Assembly: GCF_004795035.1 (NCBI RefSeq)
Contig: NZ_SSBK01000024.1
Location: 1 to 64,000 of the forward strand
Direction of reading: 5' to 3'
From: Streptomyces sp. A0958
Lineage (GTDB): Bacteria; Actinomycetota; Actinomycetes; Streptomycetales; Streptomycetaceae
Length of the DNA: 64,000 bases
Part shown: positions 48,021-56,682 of the stretch, piece after piece
How positions within the stretch are numbered: the stretch's first letter is position 1
Layout: the number at the start of each line of letters is the position of its first letter
Notes under the pieces: generated by a model
The model's input: only the letters and a program-made list of their open reading frames with translations
Databases searched by the model: none
Told to the model about the DNA's origin: nothing
Position numbers and translations under genes: made by a program

Positions 48021-50288
48021 CTACTTCGCCGGTTCCGGCTCCGGTGCGTCGGCCGGTTCCGGCTCGCCCGCCGGGTCGGCCGGGGTCTTCACGGAGTCGA
48101 GCAGCAGCTGCGACACGTCGACCACCTGGATCGACTCCTTCGCCTTGCCGTCGTTCTTCTTGCCGTTGACCGAGTCGGTCAGCATGACCAGGCAGAACGG
48201 GCAGGCCGTGGAGACGATGTCCGGGTTGAGGGAGAGGGCTTCGTCGACGCGCTCGTTGTTGATGCGCTTGCCGATCCGCTCCTCCATCCACATCCGGGCA
48301 CCACCCGCGCCGCAGCAGAAGCCGCGCTCCTTGTGGCGGTGCATCTCCTCGTTCCGCAGGCCCGGGACCTTCGCGATGATCTCGCGCGGGGGCGTGTAGA
48401 TCTTGTTGTGACGGCCCAGGTAGCAGGGGTCGTGGTACGTGATCAGGCCCTCGACCGGGGTCACCGGGATCAGCTTGCCCTCGTCGATGAGGTGCTGGAG
48501 CAGCTGGGTGTGGTGGATGACCTCGTACTCGCCGCCGAGCTGCGGGTACTCGTTCGCGATCGTGTTGAAGCAGTGCGGGCAGGTCGCGACGATCTTCTTC
48601 GTCGCCTTCGCCTTCTTGGTCGAGTCGTCCTCATCGTCCTCGCCGAAGGCCATGTTCAGCATCGCGACGTTCTCCTGGCCGAGCTGCTGGAACAGCGGCT
48701 CGTTGCCCAGGCGGCGGGCCGAGTCACCCGTGCACTTCTCGTCGCCGCCCATGATCGCGAACTTGACGCCCGCGATGTGCAGCAGCTCCGCGAAGGCCTT
48801 CGTGGTCTTCTTGGCCCGGTCCTCCAGGGCGCCGGCGCAGCCGACCCAGTAGAGGTAGTCGACCTCGGTGAGGTCCTCGACGTCCTTGCCGACGATCGGG
48901 ACCTCGAAGTCGACCTCCTTGGTCCACTCGACGCGCTGCTTCTTGGCGAGCCCCCAGGGGTTGCCCTTCTTCTCCAGGTTCTTGAGCATGGTGCCCGCCT
49001 CGGACGGGAACGCGGACTCGATCATCACCTGGTAGCGGCGCATGTCGACGATGTGGTCGACGTGCTCGATGTCGACCGGGCACTGCTCCACGCACGCACC
49101 GCAGGTGGTGCAGGACCAGAGGACGTCCGGGTCGATGACGCCGTTCTCCTCCAGCGTGCCGATCAGGGGGCGCTCGGCCTCCGCGAGGGCGGCCGCCGGG
49201 ACGTCCTTCAGCTGTTCCTCGGTCGCCTTCTCCTCGCCCTCCATGTCCTTGCCGCCGCCGGCCAGCAGGTACGGGGCCTTGGCGTGCGCGTGGTCGCGCA
49301 GGGACATGATCAGGAGCTTCGGGGAGAGCGGCTTGCCGGTGTTCCAGGCGGGGCACTGCGACTGGCAGCGGCCGCACTCGGTGCACGTGGAGAAGTCGAG
49401 GATGCCCTTCCAGGAGAACTGCTCGACCTGGGAGACACCGAAGACGGCGTCCTCGGCCGGGTCCTCCCAGTCGATCTCCTTGCCGCCCGTGGTCATGGGC
49501 TGGAGCGCGCCGAGCGCGACCTCGCCGTCGGCGTTCCGCTTGAACCAGATGTTCGGGAAGCCGAGGAAGCGATGCCAGGCGACACCCATGTTCGTGTTGA
49601 GCGAGACAGTGATCATCCAGATCAGCGAGGTGCCGATCTTGATCATCGCGACGAAGTAGATGAGGTTCTGCAGCGTGCCGAGCGCCAGCCCCTTGAAGGC
49701 GAGGACCAGCGGGTACGAGACGAAGTACGCGGCCTCGTAGCCGCCGACGTGGTGGATCGCGCCCTCGAGACCGCGCAGGGTCAGGATCGCCAGGCCGATG
49801 ACGAGGATGACGTACTCGACGAAGTACGCCTGCCAGGCCTTCGAACCGGCGAAGCGGGACTTGCGGCCCGCCCGGGACGGGAGGTTCAGCAGCCGGATGG
49901 CGATCAGCACGAGGATGCCGACCGTCGTCATCAGGCCGATGAACTCGATGTACAGCTCGAACGGCAGCCATTCACCGATGATCGGCAGGACCCAGTCGGC
50001 CTTGAACAGCTGCCCGTACGCCTGGAGCAGCGTCGGCGGCAGGGTCAGGAAGCCGATGGCGACGAACCAGTGCGCGAAGCCGACGATCCCCCACCGGTTC
50101 ATCCGGGTGTGGCCGAGGAATTCCCTGACCAGGGTGAGGGTGCGCTGCTTCGGGTTGTCGGTGCGACTGCCGGCCGGGACCGGCTGTCCGAGCGTGACGA
50201 ACCGGTAGATCTGCGCGACGGCTCGGGCGATGAGCGCAACGCCGACCACGGTCAGCACCAGCGACACGATGATCGCGGCGAGTTGCAT
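48021..50288 (-). CDS. membrane-bound Fe-S oxidoreductase (HdrD/GlpC-like)
   Basis: A 755-residue protein. Five to six membrane helices in residues 1-250 resemble the NarI/HdrE-type cytochrome b subunit (MQLAAIIVSLVLTVVGVALI, GIVGFAHWFVAIGFLTLPP). Two 4Fe-4S sites follow: CTECGRCQSQCP and CTTCGACVEQCP. Two CCG domains come next: CPHCFNTIANEY with DPCYLGRHN, and FCCGAGGARMWMEER with TACPFCLVML. It is a fusion of membrane quinone/heme module and electron-transfer Fe-S module; the partner is probably a flavin or thiol-linked dehydrogenase. It ends in a Pro/Glu tail. It is a monocistronic backbone gene. Confidence 0.92.
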   Translation of the reverse strand: MQLAAIIVSLVLTVVGVALIARAVAQIYRFVTLGQPVPAGSRTDNPKQRTLTLVREFLGHTRMNRWGIVGFAHWFVAIGFLTLPPTLLQAYGQLFKADWVLPIIGEWLPFELYIEFIGLMTTVGILVLIAIRLLNLPSRAGRKSRFAGSKAWQAYFVEYVILVIGLAILTLRGLEGAIHHVGGYEAAYFVSYPLVLAFKGLALGTLQNLIYFVAMIKIGTSLIWMITVSLNTNMGVAWHRFLGFPNIWFKRNADGEVALGALQPMTTGGKEIDWEDPAEDAVFGVSQVEQFSWKGILDFSTCTECGRCQSQCPAWNTGKPLSPKLLIMSLRDHAHAKAPYLLAGGGKDMEGEEKATEEQLKDVPAAALAEAERPLIGTLEENGVIDPDVLWSCTTCGACVEQCPVDIEHVDHIVDMRRYQVMIESAFPSEAGTMLKNLEKKGNPWGLAKKQRVEWTKEVDFEVPIVGKDVEDLTEVDYLYWVGCAGALEDRAKKTTKAFAELLHIAGVKFAIMGGDEKCTGDSARRLGNEPLFQQLGQENVAMLNMAFGEDDEDDSTKKAKATKKIVATCPHCFNTIANEYPQLGGEYEVIHHTQLLQHLIDEGKLIPVTPVEGLITYHDPCYLGRHNKIYTPPREIIAKVPGLRNEEMHRHKERGFCCGAGGARMWMEERIGKRINNERVDEALSLNPDIVSTACPFCLVMLTDSVNGKKNDGKAKESIQVVDVSQLLLDSVKTPADPAGEPEPADAPEPEPAK

Positions 50289-50440
50289 TGGGGGCTCCTC
50301 GGGCCTGCGAGGGTGGGATCGATCCAGCGTCTACTAGCGGGTACTGCGTCTGCCAGTGAGCACGGGGACGTGAGTACTGGGACTACGAGTATCGCTACTA
50401 CTAAGCAGTAACTTAATCAGTCTGTGCTGACACTATCCAC
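50289..50440. promoter_or_regulatory. promoter region of the Fe-S oxidoreductase gene
   Basis: A short AT-richer gap (taacttaatcagtc) also takes the end of the sugar transferase gene. No unambiguous -10/-35 pair could be placed. Confidence 0.3.
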
Positions 50441-51163
50441 TTATTCCGCCGTCCTGTAGCCGGGCAGGCGGTGATCTGTGTCGCTCAGGTGTGCCTTGCC
50501 GCGCCACGGCAGGGCACGGGCCGCCTCGCGCAGGGGAGCGCGGACCGCCTCGGCGAGGATCGCCAGGTCCAGCCGCAGCCCCTGGTGCTCCGCGTAGTGC
50601 TGATCGAGGAGCGCCGCCTCGTCCCACGGCATCCCCGAGCGGTGACGCACCTGGGCCAGTCCGGTCAGGCCGGGCCTCATCTCCTGCCGCCAGTGTCGCG
50701 CGCCGGGGGTGCCGTGCCGTACGTCGCCCGGGGCGAGCGGTGCCGGGCCGACGAGGGAGAGCTCGCCCCGTACGACGTGGTGCAGCCGGGACACGACGTC
50801 CAGCTTCAGGCGGCGGGTGCGCAGGGAGCGCAGGACGAACGGCCGGCCGTGCAGCCCGGTGCGGGTGGAGTGCGTGAGTACGCCTCCGGGGCGGCGGCAC
50901 GCGGCGAGCGCCAGTGCGGCGGCGGCCAGCAGGGGGGAGGCCAGGAGCAGCAGGGCCGAGCCGAGGAGCACGTCGAGGGTGCGCTTGGCGGTGGGGCGCG
51001 GCGGCGGGGTGGGGGCCAGTGCGCGCAGGGCGCGGCGGGCGGCCGCGGTGCGGGAGGGGCGCGGCGGCTGCCAGGGGCGTGGCCTGGGCCGCCTCTGCCC
51101 TTTCCTCTGGGTCTGCACGTTCGCACCTGCCTGGTTTCGGCGGATCGGATGCCGGTTTTGCAC
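50441..51163 (-). CDS. bacterial sugar transferase (WcaJ/ExoY family)
   Basis: A 240-residue protein. After a basic N-terminal tail, KRTLDVLLGSALLLLASPLL is the membrane re-entrant helix plus KRxxD signature. LHHVVRGELSLVGPAPL corresponds to the conserved ELPQ/NVLRGxMSLVGPRP block, and RPGLTGLAQV is the family's final motif. It transfers a sugar-1-phosphate to undecaprenyl phosphate. It is shorter than two-domain members; SLVGPAPL lacks the usual Arg. Start GTG 51163 or a downstream GTG (VQTQRK). Monocistronic, upstream of the dnaK promoter and divergent. Confidence 0.8.
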   Translation of the reverse strand: MQNRHPIRRNQAGANVQTQRKGQRRPRPRPWQPPRPSRTAAARRALRALAPTPPPRPTAKRTLDVLLGSALLLLASPLLAAAALALAACRRPGGVLTHSTRTGLHGRPFVLRSLRTRRLKLDVVSRLHHVVRGELSLVGPAPLAPGDVRHGTPGARHWRQEMRPGLTGLAQVRHRSGMPWDEAALLDQHYAEHQGLRLDLAILAEAVRAPLREAARALPWRGKAHLSDTDHRLPGYRTAE

Positions 51164-51272
51164 TGCTCACGGCATTTTGTGACAGAACAATCCCATGCGG
51201 CCATGATGGGGAGGGTTGTATCGCTCGCGGGGCGGACAGGTGTCGTCGGTGGCGCGAGGTGCATGCACGTTA

Positions 51273-51293
51273 GTTGAGCCCGCTCGACTCAGG
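51273..51293. promoter_or_regulatory. HAIR-like HspR site (degenerate)
   Basis: GTTGAGC-N7-ACTCAGG, matching 5 of 7 positions in each arm of CTTGAGT-N7-ACTCAAG, 95 bp upstream of dnaK. Confidence 0.65.
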
Positions 51294-51324
51294 TCTGTTG
51301 ACTCCGGGACGGGAGTCATGCATC

Positions 51325-51345
51325 CTTGAGTCAGATCCACTCAAG
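51325..51345. promoter_or_regulatory. HAIR operator (HspR binding site) of dnaK
   Basis: Perfect CTTGAGT-CAGATCC-ACTCAAG, 22 bp before the dnaK start. HspR with DnaK as corepressor silences the operon here until heat shock (established in Streptomyces). Confidence 0.95.
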
Positions 51346-51366
51346 TAGTCAGTTGGAGGAATCGAA

Positions 51367-53226
51367 ATGGCACGTGCGGTCGGCATCGACCTGGGCACGA
51401 CTAACTCCGTCGTCAGCGTTCTCGAAGGCGGCGAGCCCACCGTCATCACCAACGCAGAGGGCGCCAGGACCACGCCGTCCGTCGTCGCCTTCGCGAAGAA
51501 CGGCGAGGTGCTGGTCGGCGAGGTCGCCAAGCGCCAGGCAGTGACCAACGTCGACAGGACCATCCGCTCCGTCAAGCGCCACATGGGCACTGACTGGAAG
51601 GTCGACCTGGACGGCAAGAGCTTCAACCCGCAGCAGATGAGCGCCTTCATCCTGCAGAAGCTCAAGCGTGACGCCGAGTCGTACCTGGGCGAGAAGGTCA
51701 CCGACGCGGTGATCACCGTCCCGGCGTACTTCAACGACTCCGAGCGTCAGGCGACGAAGGAGGCCGGTGAGATCGCGGGCCTGAACGTCCTGCGTATCGT
51801 CAACGAGCCGACCGCCGCCGCGCTGGCGTACGGGCTCGACAAGGACGACCAGACGATCCTCGTCTTCGACCTCGGTGGCGGCACCTTCGACGTGTCCCTC
51901 CTGGAGATCGGCGACGGCGTCGTCGAGGTGAAGGCCACCAACGGTGACAACCAGCTCGGTGGCGACGACTGGGACCAGCGCGTCGTCGACTACCTGGTGA
52001 AGCAGTTCGCCAACGGTCACGGCGTGGACCTGTCCAAGGACAAGATGGCTCTCCAGCGTCTCCGTGAGGCCGCGGAGAAGGCGAAGATCGAGCTGTCCTC
52101 CTCGACGGAGACCACGATCAACCTGCCGTACATCACGGCGTCGGCCGAGGGCCCGCTGCACCTGGACGAGAAGCTCACGCGCTCGCAGTTCCAGCAGCTC
52201 ACCGCGGACCTCCTGGACCGTTGCAAGACCCCGTTCCACAACGTCATCAAGGACGCGGGCATCCAGCTCTCCGAGATCGACCACGTCGTTCTCGTCGGTG
52301 GCTCGACCCGTATGCCGGCCGTCACCGAGCTCGTCAAGGAGCTGACCGGTGGCCAGGAGGCCAACAAGAGCGTGAACCCGGACGAGGTCGTCGCCATCGG
52401 CGCCTCGCTCCAGGCCGGTGTCCTCAAGGGCGAGGTCAAGGACGTCCTGCTCCTCGACGTCACCCCGCTGTCCCTCGGTATCGAGACCAAGGGCGGCATC
52501 ATGACGAAGCTCATCGAGCGCAACACCACGATCCCGACCAAGCGCTCCGAGATCTTCACGACGGCCGAGGACAACCAGCCGTCCGTGCAGATCCAGGTCT
52601 ACCAGGGCGAGCGCGAGATCGCGGCGTACAACAAGAAGCTCGGGATGTTCGAGCTGACCGGTCTGCCGCCGGCCCCCCGTGGCGTCCCGCAGATCGAGGT
52701 CGCGTTCGACATCGACGCCAACGGCATCATGCACGTGGCCGCGAAGGACCTCGGCACCGGCAAGGAGCAGAAGATGACCGTCACCGGCGGCTCCTCGCTG
52801 CCGAAGGACGAGGTCAACCGGATGCGCGAGGAGGCCGAGAAGTACGCGGAGGAGGACCACGCCCGCCGCGAGGCCGCCGAGTCGCGCAACCAGGGCGAGC
52901 AGCTCGTCTACCAGACCGAGAAGTTCCTCAAGGACAACGAGGACAAGGTCCCCGGTGACGTGAAGACGGAGGTGGAGACCGCGCTCACCGAGCTGAAGGA
53001 GAAGCTCAAGGGCGAGGACACCGCCGAGATCCGCACGGCCACCGAGAAGGTCGCGGCCGTCTCCCAGAAGCTGGGCCAGGCGATGTACGCCAACGCCCAG
53101 GCCGAGGGCGGCCCGCAGGGCGACGCGCAGCCGGGTGCCGAGCAGGCGCAGGGCGACGCCCAGGACGATGTCGTGGACGCCGAGATCGTCGACGACGAGA
53201 AGGACTCCAAGGGCGGTGCGGCGTGA
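51367..53226 (+). CDS. dnaK: chaperone DnaK (Hsp70)
   Basis: A 619-residue protein. The nucleotide-binding domain has RAVGIDLGTTNSVVSVLEG, IVNEPTAAALAYGLD, VFDLGGGTFDVSLLEIGDG and VLVGGSTRMPAVTELVKELT. The substrate domain begins at DVTPLSLGIETKGG, and the lid ends in a Gln/Asp-rich tail. It lacks the approximately 24-residue insert of Gram-negative DnaK, as in Gram-positives. It folds and holds client proteins and also acts as corepressor with HspR at HAIR sites. First gene of dnaK-grpE-dnaJ-hspR, overlapping grpE by 4 bp. Confidence 0.99.
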   Translation: MARAVGIDLGTTNSVVSVLEGGEPTVITNAEGARTTPSVVAFAKNGEVLVGEVAKRQAVTNVDRTIRSVKRHMGTDWKVDLDGKSFNPQQMSAFILQKLKRDAESYLGEKVTDAVITVPAYFNDSERQATKEAGEIAGLNVLRIVNEPTAAALAYGLDKDDQTILVFDLGGGTFDVSLLEIGDGVVEVKATNGDNQLGGDDWDQRVVDYLVKQFANGHGVDLSKDKMALQRLREAAEKAKIELSSSTETTINLPYITASAEGPLHLDEKLTRSQFQQLTADLLDRCKTPFHNVIKDAGIQLSEIDHVVLVGGSTRMPAVTELVKELTGGQEANKSVNPDEVVAIGASLQAGVLKGEVKDVLLLDVTPLSLGIETKGGIMTKLIERNTTIPTKRSEIFTTAEDNQPSVQIQVYQGEREIAAYNKKLGMFELTGLPPAPRGVPQIEVAFDIDANGIMHVAAKDLGTGKEQKMTVTGGSSLPKDEVNRMREEAEKYAEEDHARREAAESRNQGEQLVYQTEKFLKDNEDKVPGDVKTEVETALTELKEKLKGEDTAEIRTATEKVAAVSQKLGQAMYANAQAEGGPQGDAQPGAEQAQGDAQDDVVDAEIVDDEKDSKGGAA

Positions 53227-53873
53227 CCGAGGAGACTCCGGGCTTCGAGGAGGAGCCCGACGTCCCCTCCGGCGCCACCCCTGAAGACGCCGAGCCGAAG
53301 GCCGCCACCCCCTCCGAGGAGGAGGCGGCGGCCCCGGCCGGGGACGCGAACCAGATCACCGCACTGACCGCGCAGCTGGACCAGGCCCGCAGTGCGCTCA
53401 CCGAGCGCACCGGCGACCTCCAGCGGCTCCAGGCCGAGTACCAGAACTACCGCCGCCGCGTGGAGCGGGACCGGGTCTCGGTCAAGGAGATCGCCGTCGC
53501 GAACCTCCTGTCCGAGCTCCTGCCCGTCCTCGACGACGTCGGCCGGGCCCGGGACCACGGTGAGCTCGTGGGCGGGTTCAAGTCGGTGGCCGAATCGCTG
53601 GAGACGGTCGTCGCGAAGCTCGGCCTGCAGCAGTTCGGCAAGGAGGGCGAGCCCTTCGACCCGACGATCCACGAGGCCCTGATGCACAGCTACGCGCCGG
53701 ACGTCACGGAGACGACCTGCGTGGCGATCCTGCAGCCCGGGTACCGGATCGGCGAGCGCACCATCCGTCCCGCGCGGGTCGCGGTCGCCGAGCCCCAGCC
53801 GGGGGCGGCCCCCGCGGCCGCGAAGGAAGAGAAGGCAGACGACGAGGAGAGCGGTGGCGGCGAGGAGGTCTGA
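53223..53873 (+). CDS. grpE: nucleotide exchange factor GrpE
   Basis: A 216-residue protein. An acidic disordered N-terminus precedes the long dimerisation helix (LTERTGDLQRLQAEYQNYRR). The beta-wing has DPTIHEALMHSY then CVAILQPGYRIGERTIRPAR. It releases ADP from DnaK. It overlaps dnaK (GTGA), so expression is coupled. Confidence 0.98.
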   Translation: MTEETPGFEEEPDVPSGATPEDAEPKAATPSEEEAAAPAGDANQITALTAQLDQARSALTERTGDLQRLQAEYQNYRRRVERDRVSVKEIAVANLLSELLPVLDDVGRARDHGELVGGFKSVAESLETVVAKLGLQQFGKEGEPFDPTIHEALMHSYAPDVTETTCVAILQPGYRIGERTIRPARVAVAEPQPGAAPAAAKEEKADDEESGGGEEV

Positions 53874-54005
53874 CATCCTGTCCGATCACCTGGCAGCACA
53901 CCGCCCGGCCACCAGGACCTTCCGTCCGGGCCGTGCCAGGGCCTGCGGGCCCGGCACCGCCCGGACGGGAGGCTCCCGGCCGGTCGTCCGGAAGGAGGGA
54001 CGTCG

Positions 54006-55193
54006 ATGAGTACGAAGGACTTCGTCGAGAAGGACTACTACAAGGTTCTCGGCGTCCCCAAGGACGCCACCGACGCCGAGATCAAGAAGGCGTACCGGAA
54101 GCTCGCCCGCGAGTTCCACCCGGACGCCAACAAGGGCGACGACAAGGCGGAGGAGCGCTTCAAGGAGATCTCCGAGGCGAATGACGTCCTCGGCGACACC
54201 AAGAAGCGCAAGGAGTACGACGAGGCGCGCGCCCTCTTCGGCAACGGCGGCTTCCGGGCCGGGCCGGGCGGCGCCCAGGGCAACTTCAACTTCGACCTGG
54301 GGGACCTCTTCGGAGGCGCCCCGGGCGGGGGCCAGGGCGGGGCCGGCGGTTTCGGCGGCGGCGGCGGTCTCGGCGACGTGTTCGGCGGCCTGTTCAACCG
54401 CGGCGGCGGCGCCGGGACGCGGGTGCAGCCGCGGCGCGGCCAGGACATCGAGTCCGAGGTGACGCTCAGCTTCACCGAGGCGGTCGACGGGGCCACGGTC
54501 CCGCTCCGGATGTCCAGCCAGGCCCCCTGCAAGGCGTGCTCCGGCACCGGCGACAAGAACGGCACCCCCAGGGTCTGCCCGACCTGCGTCGGCACCGGAC
54601 AGGTCTCGCGCGGCAGCGGCGGCGGGTTCTCGCTGACCGACCCGTGCGTGGACTGCAAGGGCCGCGGCCTCATCGCCCAGGACCCCTGCGACGTCTGCAA
54701 GGGCAGCGGCCGGGCCCGTTCCTCGCGGACCATGCAGGTGCGCATTCCGGCGGGCGTCTCGGACGGGCAGCGCATCCGGCTGCGCGGCAAGGGCGCGCCC
54801 GGCGAGCGCGGCGGACCGGCCGGTGACCTGTACGTCGTGGTCCACGTCGACGCCCACCCGGTCTTCGGCCGCAAGGGCGACAACCTCACCGTCACGGTGC
54901 CCGTCACCTTCACGGAGGCGGCGCTCGGCGGCGAGGTGAAGGTCCCCACGCTCGGCGGACCGCCCGTGACGCTGAAGCTGCCTGCCGGTACCCCGAATGG
55001 GCGTACGATGCGGGCCCGCGGCAAGGGTGCGGTCCGCAAGGACGGCACCCGGGGCGACCTCCTGGTCACCGTCGAGGTGACCGTGCCCACGGACCTCGGC
55101 ACCGAGGCCAGGGACGCACTGGAGGCCTACCGGAAGGCGACCGCGGGCCAGGACCCGCGGGCGGAGCTGTTCCAGGCGGCGAAGGGAGCTTGA
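54006..55193 (+). CDS. dnaJ: chaperone DnaJ
   Basis: A 395-residue type I Hsp40. J domain: DYYKVLGVPKDATDAEIKKA, with REFHPDAN in place of the usual HPD context (HPD intact). A Gly/Phe-rich region follows. Four zinc repeats are CKACSGTG, CPTCVGTG, CVDCKGRG and CDVCKGSG. Then come the substrate-binding beta domains. It delivers clients to DnaK and stimulates its ATPase. A 130-bp spacer with hairpins separates it from grpE. ATG 54006 follows GGAAGGAGGG. Confidence 0.98.
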   Translation: MSTKDFVEKDYYKVLGVPKDATDAEIKKAYRKLAREFHPDANKGDDKAEERFKEISEANDVLGDTKKRKEYDEARALFGNGGFRAGPGGAQGNFNFDLGDLFGGAPGGGQGGAGGFGGGGGLGDVFGGLFNRGGGAGTRVQPRRGQDIESEVTLSFTEAVDGATVPLRMSSQAPCKACSGTGDKNGTPRVCPTCVGTGQVSRGSGGGFSLTDPCVDCKGRGLIAQDPCDVCKGSGRARSSRTMQVRIPAGVSDGQRIRLRGKGAPGERGGPAGDLYVVVHVDAHPVFGRKGDNLTVTVPVTFTEAALGGEVKVPTLGGPPVTLKLPAGTPNGRTMRARGKGAVRKDGTRGDLLVTVEVTVPTDLGTEARDALEAYRKATAGQDPRAELFQAAKGA

Positions 55194-55194
55194 G

Positions 55195-55641
55195 GTGGAC
55201 GGCCGACGGCGTAATCCGTACGAACTGACCGACGAGTCCCCGGTGTACGTGATCTCGATCGCGGCCCAGCTCTCGGGCCTGCATCCGCAGACACTGCGCC
55301 AGTACGACCGCCTCGGCCTGGTCTCCCCCGACCGCACGGCCGGACGCGGCCGACGCTACTCGGCCCGTGACATCGAGCTGCTGCGCACCGTGCAGCAGCT
55401 GTCGCAGGACGAGGGCATCAACCTCGCCGGCATCAAGCGCATCATCGAGCTGGAGAACCAGGTCGCGGCCCTCCAGCAGCGCGTCGCCGAACTCTCGGCG
55501 GCCGTGGACGGCGCCGCGGCGGCGATGCAGCAGCGCGAGGCCCAGGTCCACGCCTCGTACCGGCGCGACCTGGTCCCGTACCAGGAAGTGCAGCAGACCG
55601 GCGCCCTGGTGGTCTGGCGGCCCAAGCGGCCTAAGGACTGA
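55195..55641 (+). CDS. hspR: heat-shock repressor HspR (MerR type)
   Basis: A 148-residue protein. VYVISIAAQLSGLHPQTLRQ then YDRLGLVSPDRTAGRGRRYS is the MerR winged HTH, and a coiled coil follows (ELENQVAALQQRVAELSAAV). It binds the HAIR dyads upstream of dnaK and clpB with DnaK as corepressor. GTG 55195 follows the dnaJ stop by one base. Confidence 0.97.
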   Translation: MDGRRRNPYELTDESPVYVISIAAQLSGLHPQTLRQYDRLGLVSPDRTAGRGRRYSARDIELLRTVQQLSQDEGINLAGIKRIIELENQVAALQQRVAELSAAVDGAAAAMQQREAQVHASYRRDLVPYQEVQQTGALVVWRPKRPKD

Positions 55642-55671
55642 ACAGCCCCGTGCCCTCGCGTACGCGGCCCG

Positions 55672-56682
55672 TCATCCCGGTGTTCCGGGCATGGCGGGCC
55701 GCTTCGTCGTGTGCGGGGGCACGGGCTCGGCGACGCCGGACCGGACGAGCAGGGCGCCGAGGTGGGTGCGGCTGGTGGCGCCGAGGGCCTGCATGAGCTT
55801 GGAGATGTGGGCGCGGCAGGTGCGGATGCTGATGCCGAGGGTGCGGGCGACGGCGTCGTCGTGGTTCCCCTCGACCAGCAGGCGCGCGACGCTCTGCTGG
55901 ACGGCGGTGACGGGGGCACCGGGCACAGCGGTGGGCAGCGGCTCGCTGAAGGGCGTGGCGCGGGCCCAGAGGATGTCGTACAGCTGCGCCAGGTAGCGGA
56001 CGAGCGCGGGGTGGCGGATCTCCAGGGCGGCGCTGCGGTCGGGGGTGGCGGGGAGGTAGGCGACCTTGCGGTCGAAGATCATGAGGCGGTCGACCGCCTG
56101 CTCCACGGTGCGGACCTGGAGGAGGTCGCTGGGCAGCCGGTTCAGATACGCCTTGAGCCCCGGGCCGTAGCGCGCCGAGTGCTGGTAGATGTGGCGCAGC
56201 CGGACGTTCCGCTCGACGGTGGGCAGGGTGCTGGACAACGCCACCCGGAGCATTTCGGGTGACCGGGTGCTGCCGGGCTGAATGGTGAGGATCTCGTCGT
56301 TCGCCTCCCGCAGGGCGGCACTGATGGCCGCCTGGATGGTGGACTGCCCGGCGACGACGCTGATGGCGAGGTCCGGTGGCCTGTCGGTGAGAGCGCCGAG
56401 CGCGCCCAGGGTCCGGGCCAGGAGATCGACGGAACGCACCTGTTCCAGGATTTCGCGCGCCAGGGGGTGCAGCAGCGATGCCAGGGCCGCTGAGGGCGGT
56501 ACGGGGCGCAGCCACAGGCCGTCGCCGGGGTCGGGCGCGAGCAGTGCGTTGCCGAGGAGGCAGGGCACGTCCGCGAGGGCGGACCGGGCGATGCGGCCGT
56601 GGGACAGGGCCTGTGTGTAGAGGCTGACGGCCTCGTCGCACAGTTCGTGGTCGCTGTGGGCGTGTCCGGGTGGCGGGGGCAT
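55672..56682 (-). CDS. LuxR-type regulator, paralogue 1
   Basis: 336 residues. The N-terminal 250 residues share a pattern with the three neighbouring genes: SLYTQALSHGRIARSAL, GLWLRPVPPSAALASLL, ILTIQPGGTRSPEM, LRHIYQHSARYGPGLKAYLN and LEIRHPALVRYLAQLYDILW. The C-terminal LuxR HTH reads SIRTCRAHISKLMQALGATS then RTHLGALLVRSG. The middle part resembles the phospholipase-D-like sensor of TrmB-type regulators (inference). The start overlaps the stop of paralogue 2 (TAATG). Last gene of a three-gene operon; convergent with hspR. Confidence 0.8.
   Translation of the reverse strand: MPPPPGHAHSDHELCDEAVSLYTQALSHGRIARSALADVPCLLGNALLAPDPGDGLWLRPVPPSAALASLLHPLAREILEQVRSVDLLARTLGALGALTDRPPDLAISVVAGQSTIQAAISAALREANDEILTIQPGSTRSPEMLRVALSSTLPTVERNVRLRHIYQHSARYGPGLKAYLNRLPSDLLQVRTVEQAVDRLMIFDRKVAYLPATPDRSAALEIRHPALVRYLAQLYDILWARATPFSEPLPTAVPGAPVTAVQQSVARLLVEGNHDDAVARTLGISIRTCRAHISKLMQALGATSRTHLGALLVRSGVAEPVPPHTTKRPAMPGTPG

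Noticed and set aside
47088..50411. 1107-codon open frame on the plus strand
   Set aside because: It is antisense to the Fe-S oxidoreductase and Yip1 genes, which have full motifs. Its Arg/Val/Leu/Gly-rich composition is the usual high-GC shadow.
51349..52860. 503-codon minus frame over dnaK
   Set aside because: Shadow of a complete, highly conserved dnaK.
53877..54005. Hairpins between grpE and dnaJ as a terminator
   Set aside because: No T-run, and the operon order is conserved; more likely an RNA-stability element, but not supportable from sequence alone.
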